From positions 4,588,001 to 4,652,000 of the forward strand of contig NZ_CP180355.1 of NCBI RefSeq assembly GCF_048007035.1: a DNA stretch of 64,000 bases. The letters are read 5' to 3'. Made by a program: the position numbers and the translations under genes. The notes under the pieces were generated by a model. That model was given only the letters and a program-made list of their open reading frames with translations. It was not told the origin of the DNA and searched no databases. Source of the stretch: Imperialibacter sp963977595 (GTDB taxonomy: Bacteria; Bacteroidota; Bacteroidia; Cytophagales; Cyclobacteriaceae). The stretch's first letter is position 1. Each line of letters starts with the position of its first letter. Positions 54,902 to 63,100 of the stretch are shown here, piece after piece.

Positions 54902-55112
54902 ATGATTTTCTTAGGACATAAACTCCCCCAATAACGAGAAGCACTCCGAAACCAAGATAGATGTAGGCGGTAGTTGCGCTAGTTTCATTTTTAGCAGAAA
55001 GCTCCAACTTGCCCACTTTCAACGATGCCGATGAATTCTGGAGCTGGGTTACGCCTTCATATCCCAGGTATATACCACCTGCGACGAGTAAAATACTGAC
55101 AATTTTCTTCAT
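54900..55112 (-). CDS. Small two-helix membrane protein (DUF3185-like)
   Basis: 70 residues from ATG 55112; a longer frame to 55154 exists but adds an unlikely N-terminus. Two membrane helices (about 4-18 and 46-66) flank a polar loop of about 30 residues (TQLQNSSASLKVGKLELSAKNETSA). The size and layout resemble DUF3185 proteins. Function unknown. Confidence 0.6.
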   Translation of the reverse strand: MKKIVSILLVAGGIYLGYEGVTQLQNSSASLKVGKLELSAKNETSATTAYIYLGFGVLLVIGGVYVLRKS

Positions 55113-55205
55113 AGCTATTGAGTTTGTAGGAGTTGCAAGGTACATAACGAACAATGGAACACAAGAATTGTTTGGAGTATGGTCGCCGGAGAAAGCATTT
55201 AAGGG

Positions 55206-55367
55206 CTATTTGTCCTTTTTGCCTTTGGTTTTGGTTTGACTTGTTTCTTGTTTTTCAGGCTTGGGAAAAGCCTTGTATTCCTCCCGGAGTTCGGGACTGT
55301 CTATGAAGCAGACTGGGCTGGAAGGTTTTGGGCTAGGTTTTTTTCTGTTATCTTTCATATAGCTCAT
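55206..55367 (-). CDS. Small unknown ORF overlapping antitoxin-like gene
   Basis: 53 residues, very rich in Lys and Pro (MSYMKDNRKKPSPKPS...SQTKTKGKKDK), starting inside the 3' end of the antitoxin-like gene (20-bp overlap; an ATG at 55358 is an alternative). The position is that of a toxin gene in such pairs, but the protein has no PIN or RelE features. It may be a decayed remnant or a real small protein. Confidence 0.4.
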   Translation of the reverse strand: MSYMKDNRKKPSPKPSSPVCFIDSPELREEYKAFPKPEKQETSQTKTKGKKDK

Positions 55368-55572
55368 CACGAGTAAAACTTGAATTTCTCGTCTGAACCC
55401 CAATTTGAGATTGAAGGGTTTTAAGTTTTTGACTAAGAGAGTGGTTGTCGCCTGTCACCATCTTTTTAAGAAACTGGACAACCACTTCATTTAATGTTGT
55501 TCCATGTTTTTCAGCATAAGCTAAACTCTTCTCATAGAGTTCGTCGGCTATCTTAATGTTTATACTCTTCAT
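55348..55572 (-). CDS. DUF6364/ribbon-helix-helix-like antitoxin
   Basis: 74 residues. The N-terminus 'MKSINIKIADELYEKSLAYAEKHGTTLNEVVVQFLKKM' is the pattern of DUF6364/RHH antitoxins (compare the gene at 59322: 'LTLTIEKSVIERAKSYAEKNGQSLSHVVETYL'). No PIN or other toxin gene follows; only a 53-residue ORF overlaps its 3' end. It may be an orphan antitoxin, able to bind its own promoter or a distant toxin. Confidence 0.7.
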   Translation of the reverse strand: MKSINIKIADELYEKSLAYAEKHGTTLNEVVVQFLKKMVTGDNHSLSQKLKTLQSQIGVQTRNSSFTRDELYER

Positions 55573-55608
55573 GATTCTTTGCGCTGAATATAAGATACCA
55601 AATTTTTC

Positions 55609-57837
55609 TCAATTCTGACTTTGATTCCAGATGAAATGATTGAAAACTGCCCTTATGTCGTTGTAGCTATAGTCATCGCCTAGCTGAACCTTGATAGGAG
55701 TGGCGCTAAAATTCTCAGCCTTTTGAACCAGCGGAAGTATTTTTTCCACTTTTTCTACCGGAACAAGATCAAAAATGGAGAGCTCCCCCGTCTTGATAAA
55801 ATCGATCAGGTGGACTTCGATAGTGCCCACAGCCAACCCTCTTTCCTCGGCTATATCAGCAATGGACTTGCCCTTTTTGAACAAGTCCATCGATGTTTGC
55901 TTACTGTCGCCTACCTTGGCTTTGGGCAGCCGGGGAGGAGGTGGAAGCTTCTCAACCACCTCCCTGTGATGTTTGTCGGCTTGCTGCAACACCTGGCTGC
56001 TGTCGATTCCCTCGCTTAAGCCTTTGGTTAGTAGCAGGGCCTGTTCAATCAATTGTCGCCGGGCGAGCAACTGTACCTGAAGTGCGTGTAGTTCTTTCAG
56101 GTACTTTTTTATACGCTGCTTTTTCATCATCGAAGCGATATGTGCTTTCAGGGGCTCGAAGACTTCTTCTGCCATTCGCTTATCGAAATAGGCCTGTGCA
56201 GCCGACATGCGTTCGTGGAGCTGAGCATACCTGTTTTGCTCGGCGTGGGGTAACAAACCTTGAAGCTGGGCCAGGAACTTATCCGCCACATCTTTGTGAC
56301 CAAGCGTGGTTTGCACCATTTTGCTGAACAGTTCCACGGCCTCTTCTTTGTTGGGCACCTGCCGACCGTCAAAGCCTTTGTAAAAATCAGTCATCTCCTG
56401 GCAAACCGGCTGCCATTGAAACGTCGTCCTTAATTTATTTTCGATGAATGCCTTTTGCTCGATCTTTAGTAGAGGTGAAAGTGATTCTTCGCTTTCAGAC
56501 TGAGCAACAAACTCATTGACTTTGTCGTCGCTGAGGATGCTTTGCGGCGGAATGGCTGAACGCAAAACCAATCCTTCCATATTGGTCAATCGGCTGAGTG
56601 CCACATACACCTGGCCGGAAGCGAACGACTGCCCGGCATCGATAATCGCTTTGTCAAAGGTCAGGCCCTGGCTCTTGTGAATGGTAATTGCCCAGGCCAA
56701 CCTGACCGGGTACTGCTTGAACCGGCCCATTATCTTTTCGTCGATGCTGTTCTTTTCCGTGTTGTAGGAGTACCTCATGTTCTGCCATTCTTCCTGGATC
56801 AGCCGAATCGTCGAATTATCCTCCGGTGTAGAGACAATGATCTTGTCGTTGTCAATACTTTTCACGACGCCTATTTTACCATTATAGTACTGCCTTTCTT
56901 CTCCCTTGTCGTTTCTGATGAACATCACCTGCGCACCGACTTTCAATTGCAGTACCTCGTCGGCAGGATAGGCCCTGTCGCTGAATTCACCTTCTACTGA
57001 TGCTTTGAAATTGTAAGTCTTGCCAGGCAACTTTAAGAGTTCTTCTTCGTTGATGGCATGCGCTTTATGGTTATGGGAGGTGAGAGTTATATAGTTTTCT
57101 CCTTCAGGAATTCTGAAGTCAGGAAGGAAACGCCTGTTGAGCATGGCCAACTGTTCTCTGGTAACGGTGTTGGTTCTGATGCCATTGAGTAGCCCAATGA
57201 AGTCCTTTTCCGTTTGGCGGTAAATTTTCTGTAGCTCGATGCGCAAGACCGACGCCTCAGCCATCACATGTGCATCGAAGAAGAAAGGGCTTTTGTAGTG
57301 TTCTTCGAGCAGTGTCCACTCATGATCTTGCACTACAGGTGGTAGCTGATACAGGTCGCCTATCAAAAGCACCTGCACGCCGCCAAAGGGTTCGTGAAAG
57401 CGTCGGCGAAAGTGTCGTAGAATCTGGTCGATAGCGTCAAGCATGTCGGCCCGTACCATCGACACCTCATCGATGATCAGCAACTGGAGTTCTTGCATCA
57501 ATTTGCGCTTGTTGCCGTGCATTTTCATTTTCTGAAACAGCGATAGCTTATCGTGAGCGCCATCGGTTTCTTGTCCTGTCCAGTTGCGCTTGACGGGAAG
57601 AAAAGGCCCGAACGGAAGCTGAAAGAAGGAGTGCATGGTGACCCCGCCTGCGTTGATAGCGGCTACACCTGTGGGTGCCACTACCACATAGTTTTTTCCT
57701 GTGGTTTCTACAATGTGTTTTAAAAAAGTGGTCTTTCCTGTGCCAGCCTTTCCGGTCAGAAACAAGTGTCTGCGGGTATGGTTGACAAACGAGGCTGCCA
57801 GCTGGAAAAGCTGATTGGAAGTGTCTGAATTCTTCAT
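55609..57837 (-). CDS. Pif1-like helicase with C-terminal HTH
   Basis: 742 residues from ATG 57837; a longer frame to 57915 overlaps the ssb stop. SF1 motifs: Walker A 'LTGKAGTGKTTFL', 'VVAPTGVAAINAGGVTMHSFF' (Ia), 'LLIIDEVSMVRADMLDAID' (II), 'VLLIGDLYQLPPV' (III), 'WAITIHKSQGLTFDKAIID' (V) and 'GQVYVALSRLTNMEGLVL' (VI). The C-terminal 120 residues contain an HTH ('MDLFKKGKSIADIAEERGLAVGTIEVHLIDFIKTGELSIFDLVP'). It unwinds DNA 5'-3' by family. It follows ssb by 77 bp. Confidence 0.92.
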   Translation of the reverse strand: MKNSDTSNQLFQLAASFVNHTRRHLFLTGKAGTGKTTFLKHIVETTGKNYVVVAPTGVAAINAGGVTMHSFFQLPFGPFLPVKRNWTGQETDGAHDKLSLFQKMKMHGNKRKLMQELQLLIIDEVSMVRADMLDAIDQILRHFRRRFHEPFGGVQVLLIGDLYQLPPVVQDHEWTLLEEHYKSPFFFDAHVMAEASVLRIELQKIYRQTEKDFIGLLNGIRTNTVTREQLAMLNRRFLPDFRIPEGENYITLTSHNHKAHAINEEELLKLPGKTYNFKASVEGEFSDRAYPADEVLQLKVGAQVMFIRNDKGEERQYYNGKIGVVKSIDNDKIIVSTPEDNSTIRLIQEEWQNMRYSYNTEKNSIDEKIMGRFKQYPVRLAWAITIHKSQGLTFDKAIIDAGQSFASGQVYVALSRLTNMEGLVLRSAIPPQSILSDDKVNEFVAQSESEESLSPLLKIEQKAFIENKLRTTFQWQPVCQEMTDFYKGFDGRQVPNKEEAVELFSKMVQTTLGHKDVADKFLAQLQGLLPHAEQNRYAQLHERMSAAQAYFDKRMAEEVFEPLKAHIASMMKKQRIKKYLKELHALQVQLLARRQLIEQALLLTKGLSEGIDSSQVLQQADKHHREVVEKLPPPPRLPKAKVGDSKQTSMDLFKKGKSIADIAEERGLAVGTIEVHLIDFIKTGELSIFDLVPVEKVEKILPLVQKAENFSATPIKVQLGDDYSYNDIRAVFNHFIWNQSQN

Positions 57838-57914
57838 GGAGATCGTGAAGTTAAGAAAGTTGTAAAAAGAAACCGGCCGATCAGTTGACCGGCCAGCATT
57901 TAAAGTTGATAGCA

Positions 57915-58262
57915 TTATTTCGATGAGCTTCTGTCGCCCAGGAGGAGGAGCTCATTTAGCTGCACTTCGGTAATGTACTTCATGTTACCTTCTTTGTCTT
58001 CGTAGCTGCGGTGCACCAGCTTGCCTTCCGCCACCAGCTCCGAACCCTTGTCCGTGTACTTCTCGACTATTTCAGCCACCTTGCCCCAGGCCACTACCTG
58101 ATGCCATTGCGTTTCTGTTATTTTTTCACCTTTCGCATTGCGATAGCTCTCATTGGTAGCCAGGCTGAACCTTGCCATTTTCTTTCCACTGTCTGTGGTG
58201 CGCACTTCTGCTTTGGCACCCATGTTTCCGATCAACTGCACTTTGTTTTTTAAAGCGTACAT
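57915..58262 (-). CDS. ssb: Single-stranded DNA-binding protein (short, no acidic tail)
   Basis: 115 residues with a complete OB fold: 'NKVQLIGNMGAKAEVRTTDSGKKMARFSLATNES', 'TQWHQVVAWGKVAEIVEKYTDKGSELVAEGKLVHRSYED' and 'KYITEVQLNELLLLG'. The usual disordered linker and acidic DDDIPF-type tip are missing; it ends DRSSSK. It binds single-stranded DNA but cannot recruit partners through the standard tip. It probably shares a transcript with the Pif1-like helicase and is divergent from the zinc-ribbon gene across the phased repeat array. Confidence 0.93.
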   Translation of the reverse strand: MYALKNKVQLIGNMGAKAEVRTTDSGKKMARFSLATNESYRNAKGEKITETQWHQVVAWGKVAEIVEKYTDKGSELVAEGKLVHRSYEDKEGNMKYITEVQLNELLLLGDRSSSK

Positions 58263-58380
58263 AACTGTAATTGTTTTGGTTAAAAATTTTTATCTCAGTC
58301 GGAAGGCGTTGGCTTAGATGCTTTTGCCGAACCGACGATACAAAGGTGCAGGGAGCCAAAAACGAAAGCCGGTTTCTAGT

Positions 58381-58430
58381 CGTTTACATTCGATAGTAGT
58401 CGTTTGTAAACGTTTACAAACGTTTGTTTT
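58381..58430. promoter_or_regulatory. 10-bp-phased repeat array with LacI-like palindrome between ssb and zinc-ribbon gene
   Basis: CGTTTRYA-type 10-mers start at 58381, 58401, 58411 and 58421 (CGTTTACATT, CGTTTGTAAA, CGTTTACAAA, CGTTTGTTTT); the 10-mer at 58391 and the one at 58431 also begin with CG. The pair at 58401-58422 makes a perfect palindrome with half-site CGTTTGTAAAC, whose core TGTAAACGTTTACA is of the LacI-family operator type. A second repeat, ATATTGGT, occurs twice 11 bp apart (58437 and 58448). It lies in the divergent region and probably controls one or both genes. Confidence 0.6.
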
Positions 58431-58472
58431 CGGATAATATTGGTCTTATATTGGTGGGTAAACTATTTGATA

Positions 58473-58847
58473 ATGAGTGAAATAGCAGATTCAAAAGCCT
58501 GCCTGGCTTGTGGGAAACCTTTGCAGGGAAGGATTGATAAAAAATTTTGCGACGACTATTGCCGCAATACTTATAACAATCAAACGAAGTCGGCCAGCAA
58601 CAACCTCGTCCGGAATATTAACAATGCTTTGAAGAAGAATAGGAACCTTCTGGAGGGCATTGTGCCTGAGGGAGAGGTGATGGCCAAAGCCCACAGAGAC
58701 AAACTGACGCAGGGAGGTTTTCAGTTTCGATACATGACGCATACCTATACGAACCGCAAAGGCAATATCTACTATTACTGCTACGACTACGGCTACCTGC
58801 CGCTGGAGAATGATTGGTTTTTGGTGGTAAAAGGGAGGGAGGAGTAA
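58473..58847 (+). CDS. Zinc-ribbon protein of unknown function
   Basis: 124 residues from ATG 58473; an upstream ATG at 58440 lies among the repeats. The N-terminus has a C-x2-C ... C-x3-C ribbon ('KACLACGKPLQGRIDKKFCDDYCRNTYNNQ') of the DUF2116 type. The C-terminus is aromatic-rich ('THTYTNRKGNIYYYCYDYGYLPLENDWFLVV'). The role is unknown; a DNA- or RNA-related function is suggested by the ribbon and by the shared control region with ssb. Confidence 0.75.
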   Translation: MSEIADSKACLACGKPLQGRIDKKFCDDYCRNTYNNQTKSASNNLVRNINNALKKNRNLLEGIVPEGEVMAKAHRDKLTQGGFQFRYMTHTYTNRKGNIYYYCYDYGYLPLENDWFLVVKGREE

Positions 58848-58912
58848 GTGAGAGGGTTTTCAATGAGAAAGTGAACGGTAATAGGCAGCGGATTTGCGAA
58901 ATTTGTGGCCCA

Positions 58913-59329
58913 TCACGCCACCATCCTTAAGTACTGTTCCGGTGTCATGACTAGTAATTCGCTTTTCTTATAATCCTTTGTGTTTCTAGTCAGAATAATG
59001 TTGATGATCCCTGACTTAATCGCCGAAAAATTCTGAAGTGCATCTTCAAGATCAGAGAAGCCTGAGGCTAATGCATTTTTTATAACATCTTTGTCGATGG
59101 CAAGCACATCAAGTATCGACATGAGGGTGCTGAGCTTTTCCACAGTCATGTCGTGGCTTGCTGTTTGCCGGAGTAGATAGTAGGTATTACTGAAAATGAC
59201 AGGGGTAATGTGTCCTTTTATTTGCCCTGATTCGCAAAGGACAAGTACTTGAGCTGCGTGTTCTGAAAAAGGTTGCCGGTCAAAGAAAAAATCTAGCAAC
59301 ACATCGGAATCGAGCAATACGCTATTCAT
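58913..59329 (-). CDS. PIN-domain toxin (VapC-like)
   Basis: 138 residues. The PIN acidic residues are visible: D7/D9/D13 in 'LLDSDVLLDFFFDR', the central 'DLEDALQNFSA' (Asp/Glu pair), and a C-terminal 'TRNTKDYKKS' with Asp. These bind Mg2+ in an RNase fold. It is overlapped by 8 bp by the DUF6364 gene upstream, the standard antitoxin-toxin layout. By family it cleaves RNA when free of its antitoxin. Confidence 0.9.
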   Translation of the reverse strand: MNSVLLDSDVLLDFFFDRQPFSEHAAQVLVLCESGQIKGHITPVIFSNTYYLLRQTASHDMTVEKLSTLMSILDVLAIDKDVIKNALASGFSDLEDALQNFSAIKSGIINIILTRNTKDYKKSELLVMTPEQYLRMVA

Positions 59330-59579
59330 CCCTGAGATATTTTTTGGCTAGCGCCTTTTCTAGTTGCTCCTTGTAACTGAAGTCTGAAGGTGCTTTGAAT
59401 GAACCCTTCAATGATTTTATCATCGGAGAAAATGCTATTTCTTTTGTTGTTTCCTCTTTGGTGACACTCCGCAAATAGGTCTCTACCACATGCGAGAGGC
59501 TTTGACCATTTTTCTCGGCATAGCTCTTCGCTCTTTCAATAACTGATTTCTCAATGGTTAAAGTGAGTTTGGTGCTCAT
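59322..59579 (-). CDS. DUF6364-family antitoxin
   Basis: 85 residues: 'MSTKLTLTIEKSVIERAKSYAEKNGQSLSHVVETYLRSVTKEE' is a ribbon-helix-helix-like DNA-binding and dimerisation part, and the tail ('SYKEQLEKALAKKYLRDE') is the likely toxin-blocking segment. It precedes and overlaps the VapC-like toxin by 8 bp and should repress the shared promoter. Confidence 0.88.
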   Translation of the reverse strand: MSTKLTLTIEKSVIERAKSYAEKNGQSLSHVVETYLRSVTKEETTKEIAFSPMIKSLKGSFKAPSDFSYKEQLEKALAKKYLRDE

Positions 59580-59816
59580 AATTAGCTTTCAATTTTTCAG
59601 TATAAAGATAAGATATTCTTCGATGCACGTGCAAGTGTGAATTATTTTATACGTGTTTTTTTGATTCGTAGTTTCAGGTTTCGATGTAACCTTTCTCCTC
59701 CACCCAAGTACTCACTCCAGCTAAAAGAGGAGCTTGTGAAGAAAAATTACCCGGTTCCTGCAACCCTTTTCTTTCCGGCTTGTCACTCAAAACGTACTGG
59801 TCAAAAACTAAATCTT

Positions 59817-62183
59817 ATGCTTAAGAATTTCCTTGTCGTTGCCATTCGAAGCCTTGGCAAAAACCGCCTCTATTCGATCATCAATATTTCGGGGCTTTCG
59901 GTTGGGTTCACCTGCAGTCTGCTCATCTTGCTGTGGGTAGCCGACGAAACCTCGTTCGACTCCTTTCACCCCAAGGCTGATAGGCTGTATCAGGTATGGG
60001 GAAATGCGGAGTTTGACGGCAAAATCAACTCGTGGCGGTCGGTGCCACTGCCGACTTATGAAGCATTGAAGGATGCTCACAGTGGCATCGCCAACACCAC
60101 CGTGGCCGACTGGGGTGGCAGCCACCTGCTTAAGGTCGGGGAAAAGCGAATGATGCAGCAAGGCTACTATGTCGGGGAGGAGTTTTTAGAAATGTTTGAG
60201 TTTCCCCTGCTGGTAGGGGATGCTGCAACTGTGCTGGACGACCCGTCTTCAATTGTCATTACAACATCTTTGGCCAAGTCACTTTTCGGCGATGCTGATC
60301 CAATGGGTCAGGTCATTCGGGTGGACGATAAGAGTTCATTGAAAGTAACCGGCATTCTCAAAGACATACCCAATAACTCTTCCTTTGAGCTGGAATACCT
60401 GATGACCTGGAAGCACAGGGAAGTTATCAATCCTTGGGTGGTTGAAAACAAGAACAACTGGGGTAACTACTCTTTTCAGGTATACGTGGAATTAGTGGAT
60501 GCCACCAAGCGTGAAGAGGTAGTAGCAGGCATCGAAAATATGCTGTATGAGCATGGAGAAACAGAACTTATTACCAAGCTCTTTCTTCACCCACTTTTGA
60601 AATGGAGATTGTACTCCTCATTTGAAAATGGAAAGATCACCGGAGGCATGAGCGACTACGTGAGGCTGTTTACGGCAATCGCTATTTTTATTCTTGTTAT
60701 TGCCTGCATCAACTTCATGAACCTTTCCACAGCCCGCTCCGAACGCCGGGCCAGGGAGGTTGGCATTAGAAAGAGCCTTGGCTCGAGAAAGGGGCAGCTG
60801 ATTGCGCAGTTTCTGGGAGAGTCACTCTTTCTGTCAATGCTCTCGTTTTTTATTGCTGTGATCATCTCTCTTTTGGTGCTGCCAGCTTACAACAACCTGG
60901 TAGAAAAGGAACTGGTGATTGACTTCACTTCATCTCAGTTCTGGATCTACTCAATCGTTGTGGTATTTATAACCGGTATACTGTCAGGCAGCTACCCGGC
61001 ATTTTACCTCTCTTCATTTAACCCGGTTCGCACCCTGAAGGGGTCTTTTTCTGTGGGTAAGAGTGGTGCAACACCAAGAAAGGTACTTGTTATCATACAA
61101 TTCGCTTTTGCCATCATGCTGATGATCAGCACAGTGGTGATATTCAAGCAGATTGAGCTGGCTAAGAACCGGGAGCTGGGCTACAAGCAGGAGAACCTGA
61201 TCACCATTCAGAACAACGAAGAGATTGCCAAGAACTACTATATCTTCAAAGAAGAGCTTGAGCAGTCCGGTTATGTGGAGTCTGTGACACGCTCTAACAG
61301 TGCTATTACTGACATCAACTCTAATAACTTCCTTGGCTGGCCTGGTAAGCCGGAAACGCAGCGGGTGATTTTCACCACGATTGCCTGCGAATACGACTAC
61401 GCAAAAACCATGGGTATCGAAGTGTTGATGGGCAGGGACTTTTCGAAGGAATTCACGACCGACACTGCCTCCATTGTGATCAACAAGGCTGCGCTTGATT
61501 TGATGGGACTGGAAGATCCACTGGGCACACCTCTGGATCTTTGGGGCGGCAAAAAGAAGCTCATTGGTGTGGTCGACAATGTGATGATGGGCTCACCTTA
61601 CGATCCTGTCAAACCTATGTTCATGATTTTAGACCCCAATTGGACGGATGCCATTACGGTGAGGCTAAAAGCTACGGATGACCTGCAAGGCTCGCTGGCG
61701 GTGGTTGGCGACATCTTTAACAAACACAATCCAGCCTACCCATTTGAGTATACTTTTGTGGACGTGGAATTCCAGAAGAAGTTCACTACCATCAATATGA
61801 CTCAAAGGCTGGCAACAATCTTTTCCTTTCTTACCATTTTCATTACAGGATTGGGACTGTTTGGCCTTGCCTCATTCACGGCGGAGCAGAGGATCAAGGA
61901 GATTGGGGTAAGGAAAGTGCTTGGCGCTTCAGTGTTCAGTTTGGTAGCACTAATTTCCAAGGACTTTACCAAGCTTGTGCTTATCGCTTTTGCGGTGTCT
62001 GCCCCAATGGCCTGGTACCTGCTAAGCAAGTACCTGGAGCGTTATACAATTCACACCAACATCGATTGGTGGATATTCCCGTTGGTTGGGATTGTGGCCC
62101 TGAGTTTCGCCCTGGCTATCGTATCAGATCAGGCTCGCCGAGCGGCGCTGACCAACCCGGCCAGGTCGCTGAGGAGTGAGTAG
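59817..62183 (+). CDS. FtsX-like ABC transporter permease (MacB type)
   Basis: 788 residues from ATG 59817 (MLKNFLVVAIRSLGKNRLYSIINISGLSVG). The frame stays open upstream to 59637, but that stretch has no family character. Layout as in the other permeases: TM1, MacB_PCD, helices with 'RRAREVGIRKSLGSRKGQLIAQFLGESL', second extracytoplasmic domain, helices with 'IKEIGVRKVLGASVFSLVALISKDF', C-terminus 'TNPARSLRSE'. No ATPase gene is adjacent. It stands between the VapBC-like pair and the stop-interrupted gene. Confidence 0.93.
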   Translation: MLKNFLVVAIRSLGKNRLYSIINISGLSVGFTCSLLILLWVADETSFDSFHPKADRLYQVWGNAEFDGKINSWRSVPLPTYEALKDAHSGIANTTVADWGGSHLLKVGEKRMMQQGYYVGEEFLEMFEFPLLVGDAATVLDDPSSIVITTSLAKSLFGDADPMGQVIRVDDKSSLKVTGILKDIPNNSSFELEYLMTWKHREVINPWVVENKNNWGNYSFQVYVELVDATKREEVVAGIENMLYEHGETELITKLFLHPLLKWRLYSSFENGKITGGMSDYVRLFTAIAIFILVIACINFMNLSTARSERRAREVGIRKSLGSRKGQLIAQFLGESLFLSMLSFFIAVIISLLVLPAYNNLVEKELVIDFTSSQFWIYSIVVVFITGILSGSYPAFYLSSFNPVRTLKGSFSVGKSGATPRKVLVIIQFAFAIMLMISTVVIFKQIELAKNRELGYKQENLITIQNNEEIAKNYYIFKEELEQSGYVESVTRSNSAITDINSNNFLGWPGKPETQRVIFTTIACEYDYAKTMGIEVLMGRDFSKEFTTDTASIVINKAALDLMGLEDPLGTPLDLWGGKKKLIGVVDNVMMGSPYDPVKPMFMILDPNWTDAITVRLKATDDLQGSLAVVGDIFNKHNPAYPFEYTFVDVEFQKKFTTINMTQRLATIFSFLTIFITGLGLFGLASFTAEQRIKEIGVRKVLGASVFSLVALISKDFTKLVLIAFAVSAPMAWYLLSKYLERYTIHTNIDWWIFPLVGIVALSFALAIVSDQARRAALTNPARSLRSE

Positions 62184-62186
62184 GTA

Positions 62187-63017
62187 CTATTCAAAAAAGC
62201 CGGGAATGCTTACTTGATCAATATACCAGAAACCGTATTGGTGCCTGAAGCCAAGTAATGCATTTCCGGCAAATGAAAACTCCTCACCATCCGGTGAAAA
62301 TGCGGAATAAGCCAGGTCGATGACAACCCTGGCTTTTTTCTTCTTAAGGCTAAAATCAACTTCCGTGATTTCTTCCTTCGTTACTTCAAAGTCTTTCCAT
62401 GCAGCCTGAAATAGTTTTATTTTATCGACAAACGGTTCTTCCGAAACCTTCGCCTGTCCACTTTGACGCAATTCCTTGCATAGGGTGTGGCTTGCAAATT
62501 CATTCCAATCGCTTTTGAGCAGCTGATAGATAAACTCCTCTGTATGCTGTGTGAGATCGTGGTTATGATTGGGGTAAAATTCCTCATAGATAAAGTGGCT
62601 CACCATGCCATCCATACGAACATCGTCCATTTCATAACGGAATAGCTCATCGACGATAAACTTGTAAATAACACGGTCATCTTAGTCATCCATGTAGTCG
62701 AGGCAAACGCCATGCTCGCCCATGTAGTCAAGGAGCTCATTGAGTTTTTCGGTAATCGAGCCGCTGTCAAGATTCGCTTCGGCTTCGAAAGGCGGCTCCC
62801 CGATGAATTTGTAGACAGAAATCTTTTTAGCGTTTTTGTGAAGCTCCTCGAAGTTCTGAATGTAGTGGAGCCATTGATTTTCAATGACAGGGCTCAGCTC
62901 GTTTTCTGATCCCTCAAAAAATTTGGCACCTTGTTCTGCCATCATCTTCAGCTTTAAAGTGCTATTTTCCTGCTGAATTATTTCTTCGGGGGTTTGTTCG
63001 TTTTTGTCTTCCTCCAT
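62187..63017 (-). pseudogene. Gene interrupted by one in-frame stop (276-residue NTF2-like protein)
   Basis: Two open stretches in the same frame (63017-62682 and 62681-62187) are separated by a single TAA at 62684-62682. Reading through gives ...CLDYMDD-(stop)-DDRVIYKFIVDELF..., which is continuous and protein-like. The N-terminal 110 residues are acidic and helical; the C-terminal 150 residues resemble an NTF2-like fold ('FRHQYGFWYIDQVSIPGFFE'). A Tyr codon would need one base change to give this stop. It could be a nonsense mutation, a sequencing error, or a readthrough site. Confidence 0.75.
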
Positions 63018-63100
63018 TAGATAGAAATGTTTTCTAATTTAATCTAAGAAAAATTTTTGGAAGGAAAAGTCGAAATAAGAATTGCTTTAACTTTGTTGAT

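Noticed and set aside
58381..58455. Replication origin with iterons
   Set aside because: Repeats are phased and near ssb, but no replication initiator gene, DnaA box cluster or clear AT-rich unwinding element was seen. Kept only as an alternative reading of the regulatory array.
55348..59579. Possible defence island (orphan antitoxin, helicase, SSB, zinc ribbon, VapBC-like pair)
   Set aside because: The genes are individually common, not in one operon, and no nuclease, reverse transcriptase, restriction or CRISPR component is present.
59637..59816. 60-residue N-terminal extension of the third FtsX permease
   Set aside because: Sequence is not family-like; the ATG at 59817 gives the typical MLKNFLxxAxRxL start.
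62600..62884. 94-residue minus-strand ORF
   Set aside because: It overlaps the stop-interrupted gene in another frame and is low-complexity (Ser/Thr/Met-rich), so it is a shadow ORF.
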